Origin: Planctomycetota bacterium
GTDB taxonomy: Bacteria; Planctomycetota; Planctomycetia; Gemmatales; Gemmataceae
Length of the DNA stretch: 41,414 bases
Assembly (NCBI GenBank): GCA_016195405.1
Contig: JACPZP010000084.1
Span: forward strand, 1-41,414
Direction of reading: 5' to 3'
Shown here: positions 25,245 through 34,396 of the stretch, in pieces
How the letters are laid out: every line of letters starts with the position of its first letter
Position numbering within the stretch: position 1 is the first letter of the stretch
Made by a program: the position numbers and the translations under genes
The notes under the pieces: model-generated
The model's input: the letters and a program-made list of their open reading frames with translations, nothing else
The model's database searches: none
Told to the model about the DNA's origin: nothing

Positions 25245-28127
25245 TCAAACCGGCTTCAGCTCCCGCGCCAATAGTTCCTGCAACAGACCCGGCTCAACCG
25301 GCTTCACGAAATGGTTGTCGAAGCCCGCTTCCAGGGAGCGGAGGCGATCTTCTTCTTGACCCCAGCCGGTAAGGGCGACCAGCGTAATCTTGCGCATGCC
25401 GGGACGCCGCCGCAGGCGGCGCGCGACTTCGTAGCCATCCATTCCGGGCATGCCGATGTCGAGAAAGACCAGGTCGGGCGGCACGGCGCCGGCAGCTTCC
25501 AAGGCAGCGGGTCCGTCGTGGGCGACCAGCACCTCCTGGCCTTCCAGGCGCAATAGCATCGCCAGGCTCTCCGCGGCGTCAACGTTGTCGTCCACCACGA
25601 GAACTCGGCGGCGCGGCAACGGCGCGGCAGCAGCGCCATCCGCTGGCTCGCGTACCTTTTCTGGAGCTTGAGCGCGCGGAAGGGCGCGCTGCACGGCGGG
25701 CAAGCGAATAAAGAACTCGCTTCCCCTTCCCAGTCCGGCGCTGTCGACGCCGACGCGGCCGCCGTGCATTTCGACGAGTGTGCGCACCAGCGTCAAGCCA
25801 ATTCCCATGCCGCCTTGAGAGCGATCGAGCGACTGATCGGCCTGTACAAAAAGGTCGAAGATGTGCGGCAGCATTTCCGAGGCAATGCCGATGCCCGTGT
25901 CGCGCACACGCACCACGGCTTCACGGCCCTCTAGCGCGGCGCTGAGCGTGATCCGACCGCCGGGCTCTGTGTATTTGGCGGCGTTGTTAAGCAGATTGGC
26001 GATCACCTGCGCCATGCGGACCGGATCGGCATTCAAGAAAATCGCCTCCGGGGGGATCGCGACGGTCAGTTCGTGCCCGCGTTCTTGGATCGCGGGGTCG
26101 GCGGTCTCGACGGCACGCGCGACCGCGCCGGCCAGGGCGATGCGTTCCTTGCGCAGCTCGATTTTGCCGCGCATGATGCGCGATACATCGAGAAGGTCGT
26201 CGACCAGGCGAACGAGGTGCTCCACCTGCCGTTCCATAATGTCGCGGGTGCTCTTGAGTGTGGAAGCTTCGACGCCGGGCATTTTCAGGATTTGCACGGC
26301 GTTGCGGATAGGGGCGAGCGGGTTGCGAAGCTCGTGAGCGAGCATGGCTAGAAATTCGTCCTTGCGCCGGTCGGCTCTTTTTCGTTCGCTGATGTCAACG
26401 TAGGTGCCGATAACGCCGGCCGGCTTGCCAAGCTTGTCGAAAACAGGCGTGTCGGTCACGAGAACGGGAAAGCCGGCGCCGTCTTTGCGCTGCACGGTAA
26501 GCTCTCCCGACCAGCTCTTGCCGGCGCGCAGTTTATCCATGATGGCTTGGGCGGCCGCGCGTCCGGCGGGCGGCACCACGATGTCGATCACGTTTTTTCC
26601 TACAACCTCGGCCGCCGACCAGTTGTAAAGCGTCTCCGCGAAGCGGTTCCAATAAAAGATCGTTCCATCGGACCGCGTGGCGATCGTCGCCTGACCGATG
26701 CTGTCGAGCATGTGAGCTTGAAAGCGAACCTGCTCTTCCGCCCGACTGCGCTCGATGAACTGCCCGATTTGGCTGCCTATGGCCGACAGGGTTTCAAGCA
26801 GATCCCGATCGGGCGCTTGAATGCGGCGGTGAAAAAACTCCAGAACGCCCAAAATGTCCGCGCCTAATACGACGGGAAAGCCGAATGCCCCGTGGAGTCC
26901 CTCATGGGCTGCCACGGCGGCGCGAGGGAAATTCGCGTCCTGGGTGACGTCGGCGATCCAGACCGGCCGGCCGCCAAGCCAGATTCGACCGGGAAGGCCG
27001 ATCCCCGGAGCGAAGGTGAGTCGGCGCGTCATGGAGTCGAATTCATCCACTAGGACGCCCGGCCGCCGCCAAAGGTCGACGCAGCGCAGCACGCGCGCTT
27101 CACGGTCGACGGCCCACACTCCGCCTACGTCGTAGCCCAGGCTTTCGCAGATTACGCTCAAGAGCCGCGGCGCGGCGTGCGCGAGCGAAGTGGAATCCGC
27201 CAGTACCTCCGTCACCGCGTAACCCACGGCACGGCGGCGCTCGGCCATGGCGCGCTCGGTCACGACAGCGCCCAGCATGAATGTGGTGACCGCGACCACT
27301 GCCATGTAGAAGTGCAGCAGCATCAGGCTGTTTTGAATATCACGGGCGGCGAATGGCCCCAAGCCATCGATCGTTCCCCAAATGGCGATGCCCATGGCGG
27401 TCAGTATCACCACCGCCGATCCCGGTTGCCCGAATCGCAAGGCCGCCCAAATGGCAAACGGAAAAATCGTGTATTCGAGAGAATAGTCGGCCTCGTAGCG
27501 AAGGCCGCCGCCCGATCGGAATACGGCGACGCTGACGACAACCAGTCCGGCCAGCAAGGCGCCGACCTCGAGCCAGCGTCCACGCCATGCCAATCGCGAC
27601 CAGCGCGCCCAGCTTAACAAGATGGGCGCGAACACCAGATCCCCCATCGCGTCGCCAAGCCACCACGTCCGCCACAAGGTCTCGAAGTTGCTCCAAGGTT
27701 GCAGGCCGCCCAAACACAAGCTCGTCACGCCCACGGTAGCGCTGATCATGGTGCTCAAGATCGCGGCGAGAGTCGCCAAACTTACGATGTCGCGCACCCG
27801 TTCCAAGGATGGTCGAAACCCGACCCATCGCTCCAAGAGGAATGCGCCGGCAACGGCTTCGAGGGTGTTGCCGGTTGCGATGCCGTATGCGACTTCCAGA
27901 GGCTCTCGATGGGTCGCGTTGGCAAGAAGGGCGCCAAGGGCAATGCCGGGCCACATGCGGTAACCGAAAAGCAACAGGGCCGCCAAGGCAATGCCGGTTG
28001 GGGGCCAGACGACGGTCACCTGCGACGCCGGTCCAAACGCCAGCGCCAGCCCGAATTTCGCGGCCGCGAAATAGACGGCGGCGAGGAGCGCGACGGCTGC
28101 CAGGTAAGGCACGGGGCGTGAGGGCAT
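25245..28127 (-). CDS. Membrane hybrid histidine kinase (MASE1-GAF-PAS-HisKA-HATPase-REC)
   Basis: This 960-residue sensor kinase carries, in order: a MASE1 membrane sensor domain with about eight helices (10-295, WPPTGIALAALLL), a GAF domain (310-455), a PAS domain (465-585, ending in PAC-like GVIGTYVDISERKRA), HisKA with phospho-acceptor His598 (FLAMLAHELRNPL), HATPase with N box NLLNNAAKY and G boxes DTGIGIA and GGMGIGLTL, and a receiver domain (838-957) with Asp890 (VFLDIGMPGMDG). Signals are unknown. Phosphate probably passes from His598 to Asp890 and then to a separate Hpt or regulator, none of which is adjacent. ATG at 28127. Confidence 0.9.
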   Translation of the reverse strand: MPSRPVPYLAAVALLAAVYFAAAKFGLALAFGPASQVTVVWPPTGIALAALLLFGYRMWPGIALGALLANATHREPLEVAYGIATGNTLEAVAGAFLLERWVGFRPSLERVRDIVSLATLAAILSTMISATVGVTSLCLGGLQPWSNFETLWRTWWLGDAMGDLVFAPILLSWARWSRLAWRGRWLEVGALLAGLVVVSVAVFRSGGGLRYEADYSLEYTIFPFAIWAALRFGQPGSAVVILTAMGIAIWGTIDGLGPFAARDIQNSLMLLHFYMAVVAVTTFMLGAVVTERAMAERRRAVGYAVTEVLADSTSLAHAAPRLLSVICESLGYDVGGVWAVDREARVLRCVDLWRRPGVLVDEFDSMTRRLTFAPGIGLPGRIWLGGRPVWIADVTQDANFPRAAVAAHEGLHGAFGFPVVLGADILGVLEFFHRRIQAPDRDLLETLSAIGSQIGQFIERSRAEEQVRFQAHMLDSIGQATIATRSDGTIFYWNRFAETLYNWSAAEVVGKNVIDIVVPPAGRAAAQAIMDKLRAGKSWSGELTVQRKDGAGFPVLVTDTPVFDKLGKPAGVIGTYVDISERKRADRRKDEFLAMLAHELRNPLAPIRNAVQILKMPGVEASTLKSTRDIMERQVEHLVRLVDDLLDVSRIMRGKIELRKERIALAGAVARAVETADPAIQERGHELTVAIPPEAIFLNADPVRMAQVIANLLNNAAKYTEPGGRITLSAALEGREAVVRVRDTGIGIASEMLPHIFDLFVQADQSLDRSQGGMGIGLTLVRTLVEMHGGRVGVDSAGLGRGSEFFIRLPAVQRALPRAQAPEKVREPADGAAAAPLPRRRVLVVDDNVDAAESLAMLLRLEGQEVLVAHDGPAALEAAGAVPPDLVFLDIGMPGMDGYEVARRLRRRPGMRKITLVALTGWGQEEDRLRSLEAGFDNHFVKPVEPGLLQELLARELKPV

Positions 28128-28357
28128 CGAGGACTCCGGCGGATTCTATGCACATGAATACCGCTGCGGGAAACAGATCGTTATTCTAGGCTAATCGTGC
28201 CGACGCGAGTGTTTCTTCTCCAACGGCAAAAAGATGAAAAAAAGTCTAGGAGATTTCGGGCGCTTGGTTTAGCATGGATTTAGGTGTGGAACTTCTCCAG
28301 ACCGACAGGATCAATGATTGCTCCTGTCATCCATCCCACGGCAAGGAGGATTCGGGG

Positions 28358-28804
28358 ATGAAGCTTCGCTATCTCTTGGTCGACCATCACGGCCAACTGG
28401 TGAAGGTTCGCCGGTCGCGGCTGGAATCGCTCTGGCGCGGCGAGTTGGAAGCAACGGAGTTAGGCGCCCTCGATCCGGGCGAGTTGCGGCTGGTCAGCGT
28501 GCTCTGCGACGATCGGCTGTTGCCCCGCAAGATCTTTCTCCTCCGCTTGCCGCTCACCGACGGCCGCTTCACCAAGGAAAACTATCTGACGCTCCGCGTT
28601 TTCACGATGCCCGATTTCGTGACGGCGCGGGAAATGATCCAACATCACACCGAAGGCTGGCCGGTCGACTTTTTCCACCAGCTCGCCGTCGTCCTCGACG
28701 TGCCGCGCCGCGATCTGGAAGTGCCGCTCGGAATCGGCGGCCCGCTCCTCATGGCCGCCGCCCTAAGGCTGACGCCGAAGCAGGCGGTTCGGTACTTCCG
28801 CTAA
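28358..28804 (+). CDS. Conserved-looking cytoplasmic protein, unknown function
   Basis: This 148-residue protein starts at the ATG at 28358, which has a near-perfect AAGGAGG eight bases upstream; an earlier in-frame ATG at 28274 lacks a site. The protein begins MKLRYLLVDHHGQLVKV and has no signal peptide or membrane helix. It contains Leu/Arg-rich mixed alpha/beta sequence ending in LRLTPKQAVRYFR. I do not recognise a family. It runs divergently from the histidine-kinase gene across 230 bases and convergently with the next gene, with a long hairpin between. Confidence 0.65.
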   Translation: MKLRYLLVDHHGQLVKVRRSRLESLWRGELEATELGALDPGELRLVSVLCDDRLLPRKIFLLRLPLTDGRFTKENYLTLRVFTMPDFVTAREMIQHHTEGWPVDFFHQLAVVLDVPRRDLEVPLGIGGPLLMAAALRLTPKQAVRYFR

Positions 28805-28825
28805 GCGTTTGCGATAGCAACACAG

Positions 28826-28884
28826 AGGACGGATTTGCATGCCGTCCGCTTCGCTTTTGACCGGACGGATTGCAAATCCGTCCT
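28826..28884. repeat. Long nested hairpin, REP-like palindrome, between convergent genes
   Basis: Outer arms 28826-28839 and 28871-28884 are a perfect 14-bp inverted repeat (AGGACGGATTTGCA / TGCAAATCCGTCCT). After a 2-by-2 internal loop, inner arms 28842-28848 and 28862-28868 add 7 bp, with a 13-base loop. It can end both transcripts. Its conceptual translation contains TDCKSVL, a string I associate with dispersed repeats in planctomycete and other genomes, so it may be a mobile REP-like palindrome (inference). Confidence 0.7.
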
Positions 28885-28894
28885 ACGGTCTGCA

Positions 28895-30289
28895 TCAATC
28901 CGTGCCATCGTGCGCGAGCGCCGGCAAGCGGCGACTCTCCGGATTCCACAAGCGAAACTCGTAACTGCGACCCGACCCATTTCGCTGACGCCTGGGCAAA
29001 TCCCAGAAATCTCCCCGAAACGCGCCGTCGGGGCCGGGTGAAAACACCACGACGCCGTCGACGGCCGCCCGGAAGCAGATCGGCTGAGCGTTGTACGGAT
29101 CGAGAGGCAACGCCTTCAAGAATTCCGGCATGACCTCGTCCAGCTCCTTTGGCCAGCGCTCGTTCTTGAGGCGAAAGCGCTCGACCGCCAGGGCCGCAGT
29201 CGCACAACGCATCATCGCGAGACTGCGATAGTCGGCTTGCCAAACCTTTTCATAGGCCGGCAAAAGCAGCTTTGCGATGGTGGGCATGTTCGAGTCGCGC
29301 TTCGCGGCATCGAAACTCTTGGCATATTCGAAGAATTCAGGCGACGGCAAGTCAAGTTTGCTAAGCGCCTCCGTGAGCTTGCGTAGGATTGCCGACTCGG
29401 ATTCGATGTAGTTCGCTCGGGCAATGAAGTGAGTCAGCTCTCTTAACGGTCCCGGAGTGGATGACCCGTTACGTGTACCACTGAGTTCCTCTGGGTGAAT
29501 CTGACCGCGTTGGAGTCCCTCGCACACGTGCGATAATCCGGCCCTATCGCCGCGCAACCAAACGCGGGTCGTGGGAAACTCGGACTCCTTTTGCCAGCGA
29601 TTTTGGAACTCGGTCAACATTGCGTCGTCAAGCTGGTATTGGGCCAGAATGCGTTCCAATACTTCCGAGGCGACGTGCCGCATCGCCATACGCACGAATT
29701 GCGAGGGGGTTATTGGTTCGTCGCCCATTGCGCTTGCGCAAACGAGGTATGCGTGGCACGCGTCGGTCGCTTCTTGCCATTCACCTTCTTCTGCCGAATG
29801 AACGGCGACCCGCTCCAGAAACAGGGCTACTCTGCGTGAATCCTGTTCGTTGTTCAAATTCGTCAACAGGAAATTGTCCGCATACGCGATCGGATAGCGC
29901 CCTTCCCAATAGCGGCGCAGCGCACGTGCTTCTCGCGACTCTACCGCGAGCGATTTTAGGGACAGCTCCAGTTCCGCCGCGTATTTGGCCTGCAGGCGCC
30001 GATTGGGTGCATGCTTCTGGATGCGGTCCATCACTTTGTTGAACGCACGTTGTTCGGGAAGCGCCTTGGTGATCTTCATAATCGCCAGTGCAGCGTTCTC
30101 CTCATCCGGAATCTTCTTGCGCTTTGCCTCGATCGCCTCCAGACGCCAGTCAGGATCGGCGGCGTCGAGTTCCGCGATAACTTCCTCCAACTCGCGCATG
30201 GCGGCATGCTGCGTCCCGAGCAATTCGATCGTCTTGCCGAGAATGCCAAGAATAACCAGCAGCAAGATCCAGCGCAGGCGCCGCCACAT
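28895..30289 (-). CDS. Membrane-anchored protein, unknown function
   Basis: This 464-residue protein has one N-terminal helix (about residues 6-24, ILLLVILGILGKTIELL) and an otherwise soluble, helix-rich body with many charged residues. Near the C-terminus, about 385-440, the sequence RLKNERWPKELDEV, LPLDPYNAQPI and VVVFSPGPDG resembles the soluble end of type II secretion pseudopilins (GspG-like), a module that also occurs in planctomycete proteins of unknown function. No catalytic motif is seen. ATG at 30289. It runs head to head with the gamma-glutamyltransferase gene 100 bases away. Confidence 0.65.
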   Translation of the reverse strand: MWRRLRWILLLVILGILGKTIELLGTQHAAMRELEEVIAELDAADPDWRLEAIEAKRKKIPDEENAALAIMKITKALPEQRAFNKVMDRIQKHAPNRRLQAKYAAELELSLKSLAVESREARALRRYWEGRYPIAYADNFLLTNLNNEQDSRRVALFLERVAVHSAEEGEWQEATDACHAYLVCASAMGDEPITPSQFVRMAMRHVASEVLERILAQYQLDDAMLTEFQNRWQKESEFPTTRVWLRGDRAGLSHVCEGLQRGQIHPEELSGTRNGSSTPGPLRELTHFIARANYIESESAILRKLTEALSKLDLPSPEFFEYAKSFDAAKRDSNMPTIAKLLLPAYEKVWQADYRSLAMMRCATAALAVERFRLKNERWPKELDEVMPEFLKALPLDPYNAQPICFRAAVDGVVVFSPGPDGAFRGDFWDLPRRQRNGSGRSYEFRLWNPESRRLPALAHDGTD

Positions 30290-30389
30290 AAAAATCCTTG
30301 GACGAGCTTGGAAAGGTGCGGATTCGTAAGCTAGTGGTCAAGGCAAGATTCGGGGATTCGCCGCCATTACTTTTATAGTGGGTTTTTCT

Positions 30390-32072
30390 ATGCGCCGGCT
30401 TTCTATGATTCTTCCGGTTTTCGCCCTGATCGCGATCCCCTGGCAACAACCGCGCGCCCAAGACGCCGCCCCGAAACCCGCCGAGTTCAAGAACGGCGTC
30501 GTCGTCTCGGTGTCCGCGCCGGCGTCGGAGGTGGGACTCGAAATCTTGAAAATCGGCGGCAACGCAGTCGATGCCGCGGTGGCGACCGCGTTCGCGCTGG
30601 CCGTCACACATCCGGCGGCGGGCAACATCGGCGGCGGCGGCTTCATGCTCGTTCATCCGCCCAAGGGTGAACCGACTGTCTTCGACTATCGCGAGACCGC
30701 GCCGGCCGCCGCTACCAAAGACATGTTCAAACCCGGCGACAGCAATTTCGGCCATCGCGTCGTCGGCGTTCCGGGGACCGTGGGCGGCATGGCGCTGGCC
30801 CACGAGCGTTTCGGTACGCTGCCGTGGAAGACCTTGCTTTTGCCGGCGGTCAAGCTGGCCGAGGACGGATTCGTTCTCGATGCCCATCACGCCCGATCGC
30901 TCAACAAGGAGTTGGCCCTCGCCAGGGACTTCGCCGAATTCCAACGCGTCTTCGGCCGCACCGACAAAAAGCCGTGGGCCGCCGGAGATCGTCTGGTGCA
31001 ACCGGACTTGGCCAAGACGCTGCGTTTGATCGCGGAAAAGGGTCCTGCCACCTTTTACGCGGGGACCATTGCGGAACAGATAGTCGCGGAGATGAAAGCC
31101 GGCGGCGGATTGATCACCGGGGAAGATCTGACGGGATACAAGGCGGTGGAGCGCAAGCCGGTTCACGGCGTCTATCGCGGTTACGATGTCTATGCCCCGC
31201 CGCCGCCTAGCTCCGGAGGGATCTGTTTGGTCGAGATGCTCAACATGCTGGAGACCTTCGATCTGAAAAAACACGATCGGCAAGCGCCCGAGACGCTTCA
31301 CTTATTGGCCGAATCAATGCGGCGGGCATTCTGCGACCGGGCTCGCCATCTCGGCGACCCGACGTTCACCAAGATACCAGAGCACCTCACAAGCAAGGTT
31401 TACGCGAAGAAACTGGCGAGCGAAATCAGCCTCGCCAAAGCGACCCAGAGCGATGACCTGGCCAAGGACATCCCGTTGGCCGCGGAAGGCGACAGCACCA
31501 CGCACTATTCGGTGATCGACAAGGGCGGCCTGGCGGTGTCCAACACCTACACGTTGGAACACAGTTATGGCTCGCGTGTGGTAGTGAAAGGCGCCGGGTT
31601 TCTGCTCAACAACGAGATGCTGGATTTCAATCGGCGGCCCGGCTTCACGGACCGGAAAGGCGCGATTGGCACCGAGCCGAACTCGATTGCCCCGGGCAAA
31701 CGCATGCTCAGCTCGCAATGCCCGACCATCGTTGCCAAGGACGGCAAAGCGATTCTGGTCACCGGCAGCCCCGGCAGTCGGACGATCATCAACACGGTGC
31801 TTGAAATCATAATCAATGTGATCGACTACAACATGCCGATCCAAGAGGCCGTCGATCTTTCGCGCATGCATCACGCCTGGTTTCCCGATGGAATCCAACT
31901 CGAGAAGCTCGGCACCTTGGCAAAGACCGCTGATGCCCTTCGCGCCATGGGACATCGTGTCGCCGGCGTCAAGACGCAGGGCGACGGTCATTCGATCTGG
32001 GTGAATCCCAAGACCGGCACCTTCGTCGGAGCGGCGGATAAGAGGTTGAGTGGAAAAGTTGCAGGGTATTAG
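30390..32072 (+). CDS. ggt: Gamma-glutamyltransferase
   Basis: This 560-residue exported enzyme hydrolyses or transfers the gamma-glutamyl group of glutathione and related peptides. The ATG at 30390 begins a signal peptide (MRRLSMILPVFALIAIPW, cut near PRAQ); an upstream GTG at 30378 is less likely. Large-subunit motifs include ILKIGGNAVDAAVATAFAL and GNIGGGGFMLVH. The self-processing site is D-S-T370-T-H-Y-S-V, where Thr370 becomes the N-terminal nucleophile of the small subunit. The oxyanion-hole motif GSPGSRTIINT is intact apart from one Gly fewer than in the E. coli form. It should act outside the cytoplasmic membrane. It is monocistronic and convergent with the HTTM gene. Confidence 0.92.
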   Translation: MRRLSMILPVFALIAIPWQQPRAQDAAPKPAEFKNGVVVSVSAPASEVGLEILKIGGNAVDAAVATAFALAVTHPAAGNIGGGGFMLVHPPKGEPTVFDYRETAPAAATKDMFKPGDSNFGHRVVGVPGTVGGMALAHERFGTLPWKTLLLPAVKLAEDGFVLDAHHARSLNKELALARDFAEFQRVFGRTDKKPWAAGDRLVQPDLAKTLRLIAEKGPATFYAGTIAEQIVAEMKAGGGLITGEDLTGYKAVERKPVHGVYRGYDVYAPPPPSSGGICLVEMLNMLETFDLKKHDRQAPETLHLLAESMRRAFCDRARHLGDPTFTKIPEHLTSKVYAKKLASEISLAKATQSDDLAKDIPLAAEGDSTTHYSVIDKGGLAVSNTYTLEHSYGSRVVVKGAGFLLNNEMLDFNRRPGFTDRKGAIGTEPNSIAPGKRMLSSQCPTIVAKDGKAILVTGSPGSRTIINTVLEIIINVIDYNMPIQEAVDLSRMHHAWFPDGIQLEKLGTLAKTADALRAMGHRVAGVKTQGDGHSIWVNPKTGTFVGAADKRLSGKVAGY

Positions 32073-32189
32073 CGAGAGCCAATATCTGCTGCATCGTTGG
32101 GTGGCATGCTTTCGCGGATCCCTTGCAAAGCATGCAAGCCCTGCAGAATCACCCCGAAAGCATGGCACACAAAGCGCCCGACAGCGAGC

Positions 32190-33563
32190 TTAACTGCCAT
32201 CGTCCTGATGTCGCCATCTCTTGAGCGGCAACAGCGGCAGGTAAAGCGTAAGCATGTAGGGTGCGAAGCCGCCAAGTTCCATCGTCAGCAGAATTCCGAC
32301 GTGAAACAGGGCGCCGAAGATCAGTGCGAGCGTGCGCGTCCAGGGCAGTGCCACCCAGAGCGGGAAGCCGACTTCCCAGCCGAGCATAAACCACGTCATG
32401 GCGACGCTGACCGAATACGGCAGGTTGATGCGATCGTGCGGGAACCGAATCAGGTTCAAATCGCCCAAGACGAGGTAAAGACTTTCGCCGGTAAGCCAAG
32501 TCGTACCGAAGAGTTTGAAGAGGCCGTTGAGAAAATAGATGAGGGACATCTGCACGAAGAGAAGCCGCAAGGCCCAGGGCGAAACGAAAACGGTACGTTG
32601 GTCCTCATTGCGCCAACGGCGCAGGCAAGTATCGATCGACCAAGCCGCCCCGCAGGGACACAGCATCAAGTAGAAGAGAATGATGCCGCGAACGACGTCG
32701 CCGGCGTTGTCGATATACGGATTGACGTGGGCGAACGAGACCGAGAGAGTCCACGCCGCGATTGCCATATAGCGCGTCGCCACGCCCAATAATAGACCCA
32801 GCGTCGCTCCAAACCAAATCCAGAAGGCTGTCTGCAACAGCACCGGTTCGCGCTGCCAGGAGCCCAGAAGCCTTCGCGCCACAGAATCTGGTCCGGCGTG
32901 GGGCAGATGGAGCATTCCCACGAACGCCAGGCCCGCGAACACGCCGCAAATTGCAAGCAGCGACCAAAACATGGCTCGGCTCTCATTCCCGGAGCGCGTT
33001 CTTAGTAGCCGGCAGGCTTCAAAGAGAACAAACGCCGCGGCCAGCGCCAGGATCCCGAGTGGCACCAGTGACGGCACCGAGCCGGCGTCATTATCCCCGA
33101 GGCAGCGCGACCATACGCAGAGGATCAACAAGATCGAGGCCGCATCCCACGCCAGGACCAACTTGACACTCTGCGGTTTCCCCGGTCCCGTCGTGTCGCC
33201 AGTGAGTCTCGCGAGCAGATCCAAGCCTAGCCAAGCTGTGGCCAGCGCCCAACCGACGAAAACGAGGGTCAACAGTAGCGGATCGGCCAAGCCGCGTAAG
33301 AGCGACCAATTCCAGCGCGGCGATTGACCGTACCAGACGAACAACTCGGGATCGCCAAGGCCGCCGGCGCCGAAGAAATCGTGCAGGTGGGGAAGATAGT
33401 TGAACCAGAGATCGACAAGCAGGCACAGGGACAGGCCGATACGCAGGATCGCCAACCGTTCCGCTGGGACGGGCCGAGTCCACCAGCTCCACGCGGAAAG
33501 AGGCCATGGGAGCCAGGGCTCAACACCTGCGACCACGACCTTGTCGGTGGAGGGCGAAGTCAT
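32190..33563 (-). CDS. HTTM-domain membrane protein
   Basis: This 457-residue protein has about 10 hydrophobic helices. The start of the fold (RLAILRIGLSLCLLVDLWFNYLPHL in short: ERLAILRIGLSL), the LHDFFGAGGLGD motif, the central HVNPYIDNAGD and FYLMLCPCGAAWS, and the late LIYFLNGLFKLFG fit the HTTM (horizontally transferred transmembrane) family, related to vitamin K-dependent gamma-carboxylase. No carboxylase activity is proven for bacterial HTTM proteins. Its ATG overlaps the stop codon of the upstream gene (33560-33563, ATGA), so the two are translationally coupled and their products may act as a complex. Confidence 0.85.
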   Translation of the reverse strand: MTSPSTDKVVVAGVEPWLPWPLSAWSWWTRPVPAERLAILRIGLSLCLLVDLWFNYLPHLHDFFGAGGLGDPELFVWYGQSPRWNWSLLRGLADPLLLTLVFVGWALATAWLGLDLLARLTGDTTGPGKPQSVKLVLAWDAASILLILCVWSRCLGDNDAGSVPSLVPLGILALAAAFVLFEACRLLRTRSGNESRAMFWSLLAICGVFAGLAFVGMLHLPHAGPDSVARRLLGSWQREPVLLQTAFWIWFGATLGLLLGVATRYMAIAAWTLSVSFAHVNPYIDNAGDVVRGIILFYLMLCPCGAAWSIDTCLRRWRNEDQRTVFVSPWALRLLFVQMSLIYFLNGLFKLFGTTWLTGESLYLVLGDLNLIRFPHDRINLPYSVSVAMTWFMLGWEVGFPLWVALPWTRTLALIFGALFHVGILLTMELGGFAPYMLTLYLPLLPLKRWRHQDDGS

Positions 33564-34378
33564 TTGCGGCGGGCCCGGAAACTATCGCTGACGGGATCGT
33601 ACATTTCCAGCGGAGAATCGCCGGCCCCAACCGGCATTCCCGGCCGCCAACGCGCCAGGAGCAGCTCGAAGGGACCGCTGGCAAACGGCGGCGCCTCATC
33701 GGGAAGCGACACGAGGTAGCGTCGTCCCACGAGGAAGACCTGCGTTGGCATCACCTTATTGTCCGTCCGGGCCTTGTATTGGTCGAGCCGCCAGCGCATG
33801 TAGGCAAAGATCATGTCCCCGTAGGACTGTGGGCCTTCAAGGTGCTCGCGGATGCGCGTCGCCCAGCGTTCGCGCGCCTCCTTTTCCGTTTCATCGTCGT
33901 TCATCTTGAGCGTCAGGGCGAACGAGTCCTCGAATTTTCGCAGCCGGTAGTTGCCGAGGCGAAAGAAATCCTTAATATCGAGCGGTTCATTATCGGAAAG
34001 AAACTGAATGGGAGGAGGCATCGACGGCTGCGCCGGCGCCGACCATGCTGCCGGGTCCCAGCGCATGCACAGGGCCGGGAACACACAATCGCGGCCGACG
34101 TTGGGAAACAACGACCAGTTCTGCAACTGTTCGGTCGCCTGCGCGTACGTCTTGGTGGCGCGGTCGACGGTTTCCATGAGTTGATTCAGATGGCCTCGCT
34201 CTTCACGCCAACCCGGGGCAAGCCGCTCGGCCGCTGGGTGCATCGCATCGGGAAGGTGCTTGCGGGCATAGTCCGCCACTTCCAGGCCATTGCGAATCAA
34301 CAAGAACAGAAGCTGGCCCGCGATGAACAAGCCCAAGTAGACCTGGCGGGTCGACGGCGATGTGCTGCTGGCGCTCAT
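33560..34378 (-). CDS. One-TM protein coupled to the HTTM gene, unknown function
   Basis: This 272-residue protein has one helix near the N-terminus (about residues 12-28, VYLGLFIAGQLLFLLI), then a soluble domain, probably extracytoplasmic. The domain has NWSLFPNVGRDCVFPAL, FFRLGNYRLRKFED and a Trp/Arg-rich segment (FAYMRWRLDQYKAR). I do not recognise the family. Its stop codon overlaps the HTTM start by four bases, and it begins 18 bases after the RNA methyltransferase stop. From context it is likely the soluble partner of the HTTM protein. Start ATG at 34378. Confidence 0.7.
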   Translation of the reverse strand: MSASSTSPSTRQVYLGLFIAGQLLFLLIRNGLEVADYARKHLPDAMHPAAERLAPGWREERGHLNQLMETVDRATKTYAQATEQLQNWSLFPNVGRDCVFPALCMRWDPAAWSAPAQPSMPPPIQFLSDNEPLDIKDFFRLGNYRLRKFEDSFALTLKMNDDETEKEARERWATRIREHLEGPQSYGDMIFAYMRWRLDQYKARTDNKVMPTQVFLVGRRYLVSLPDEAPPFASGPFELLLARWRPGMPVGAGDSPLEMYDPVSDSFRARRK

Positions 34379-34396
34379 GGCTTCGTCATTTTAGCG

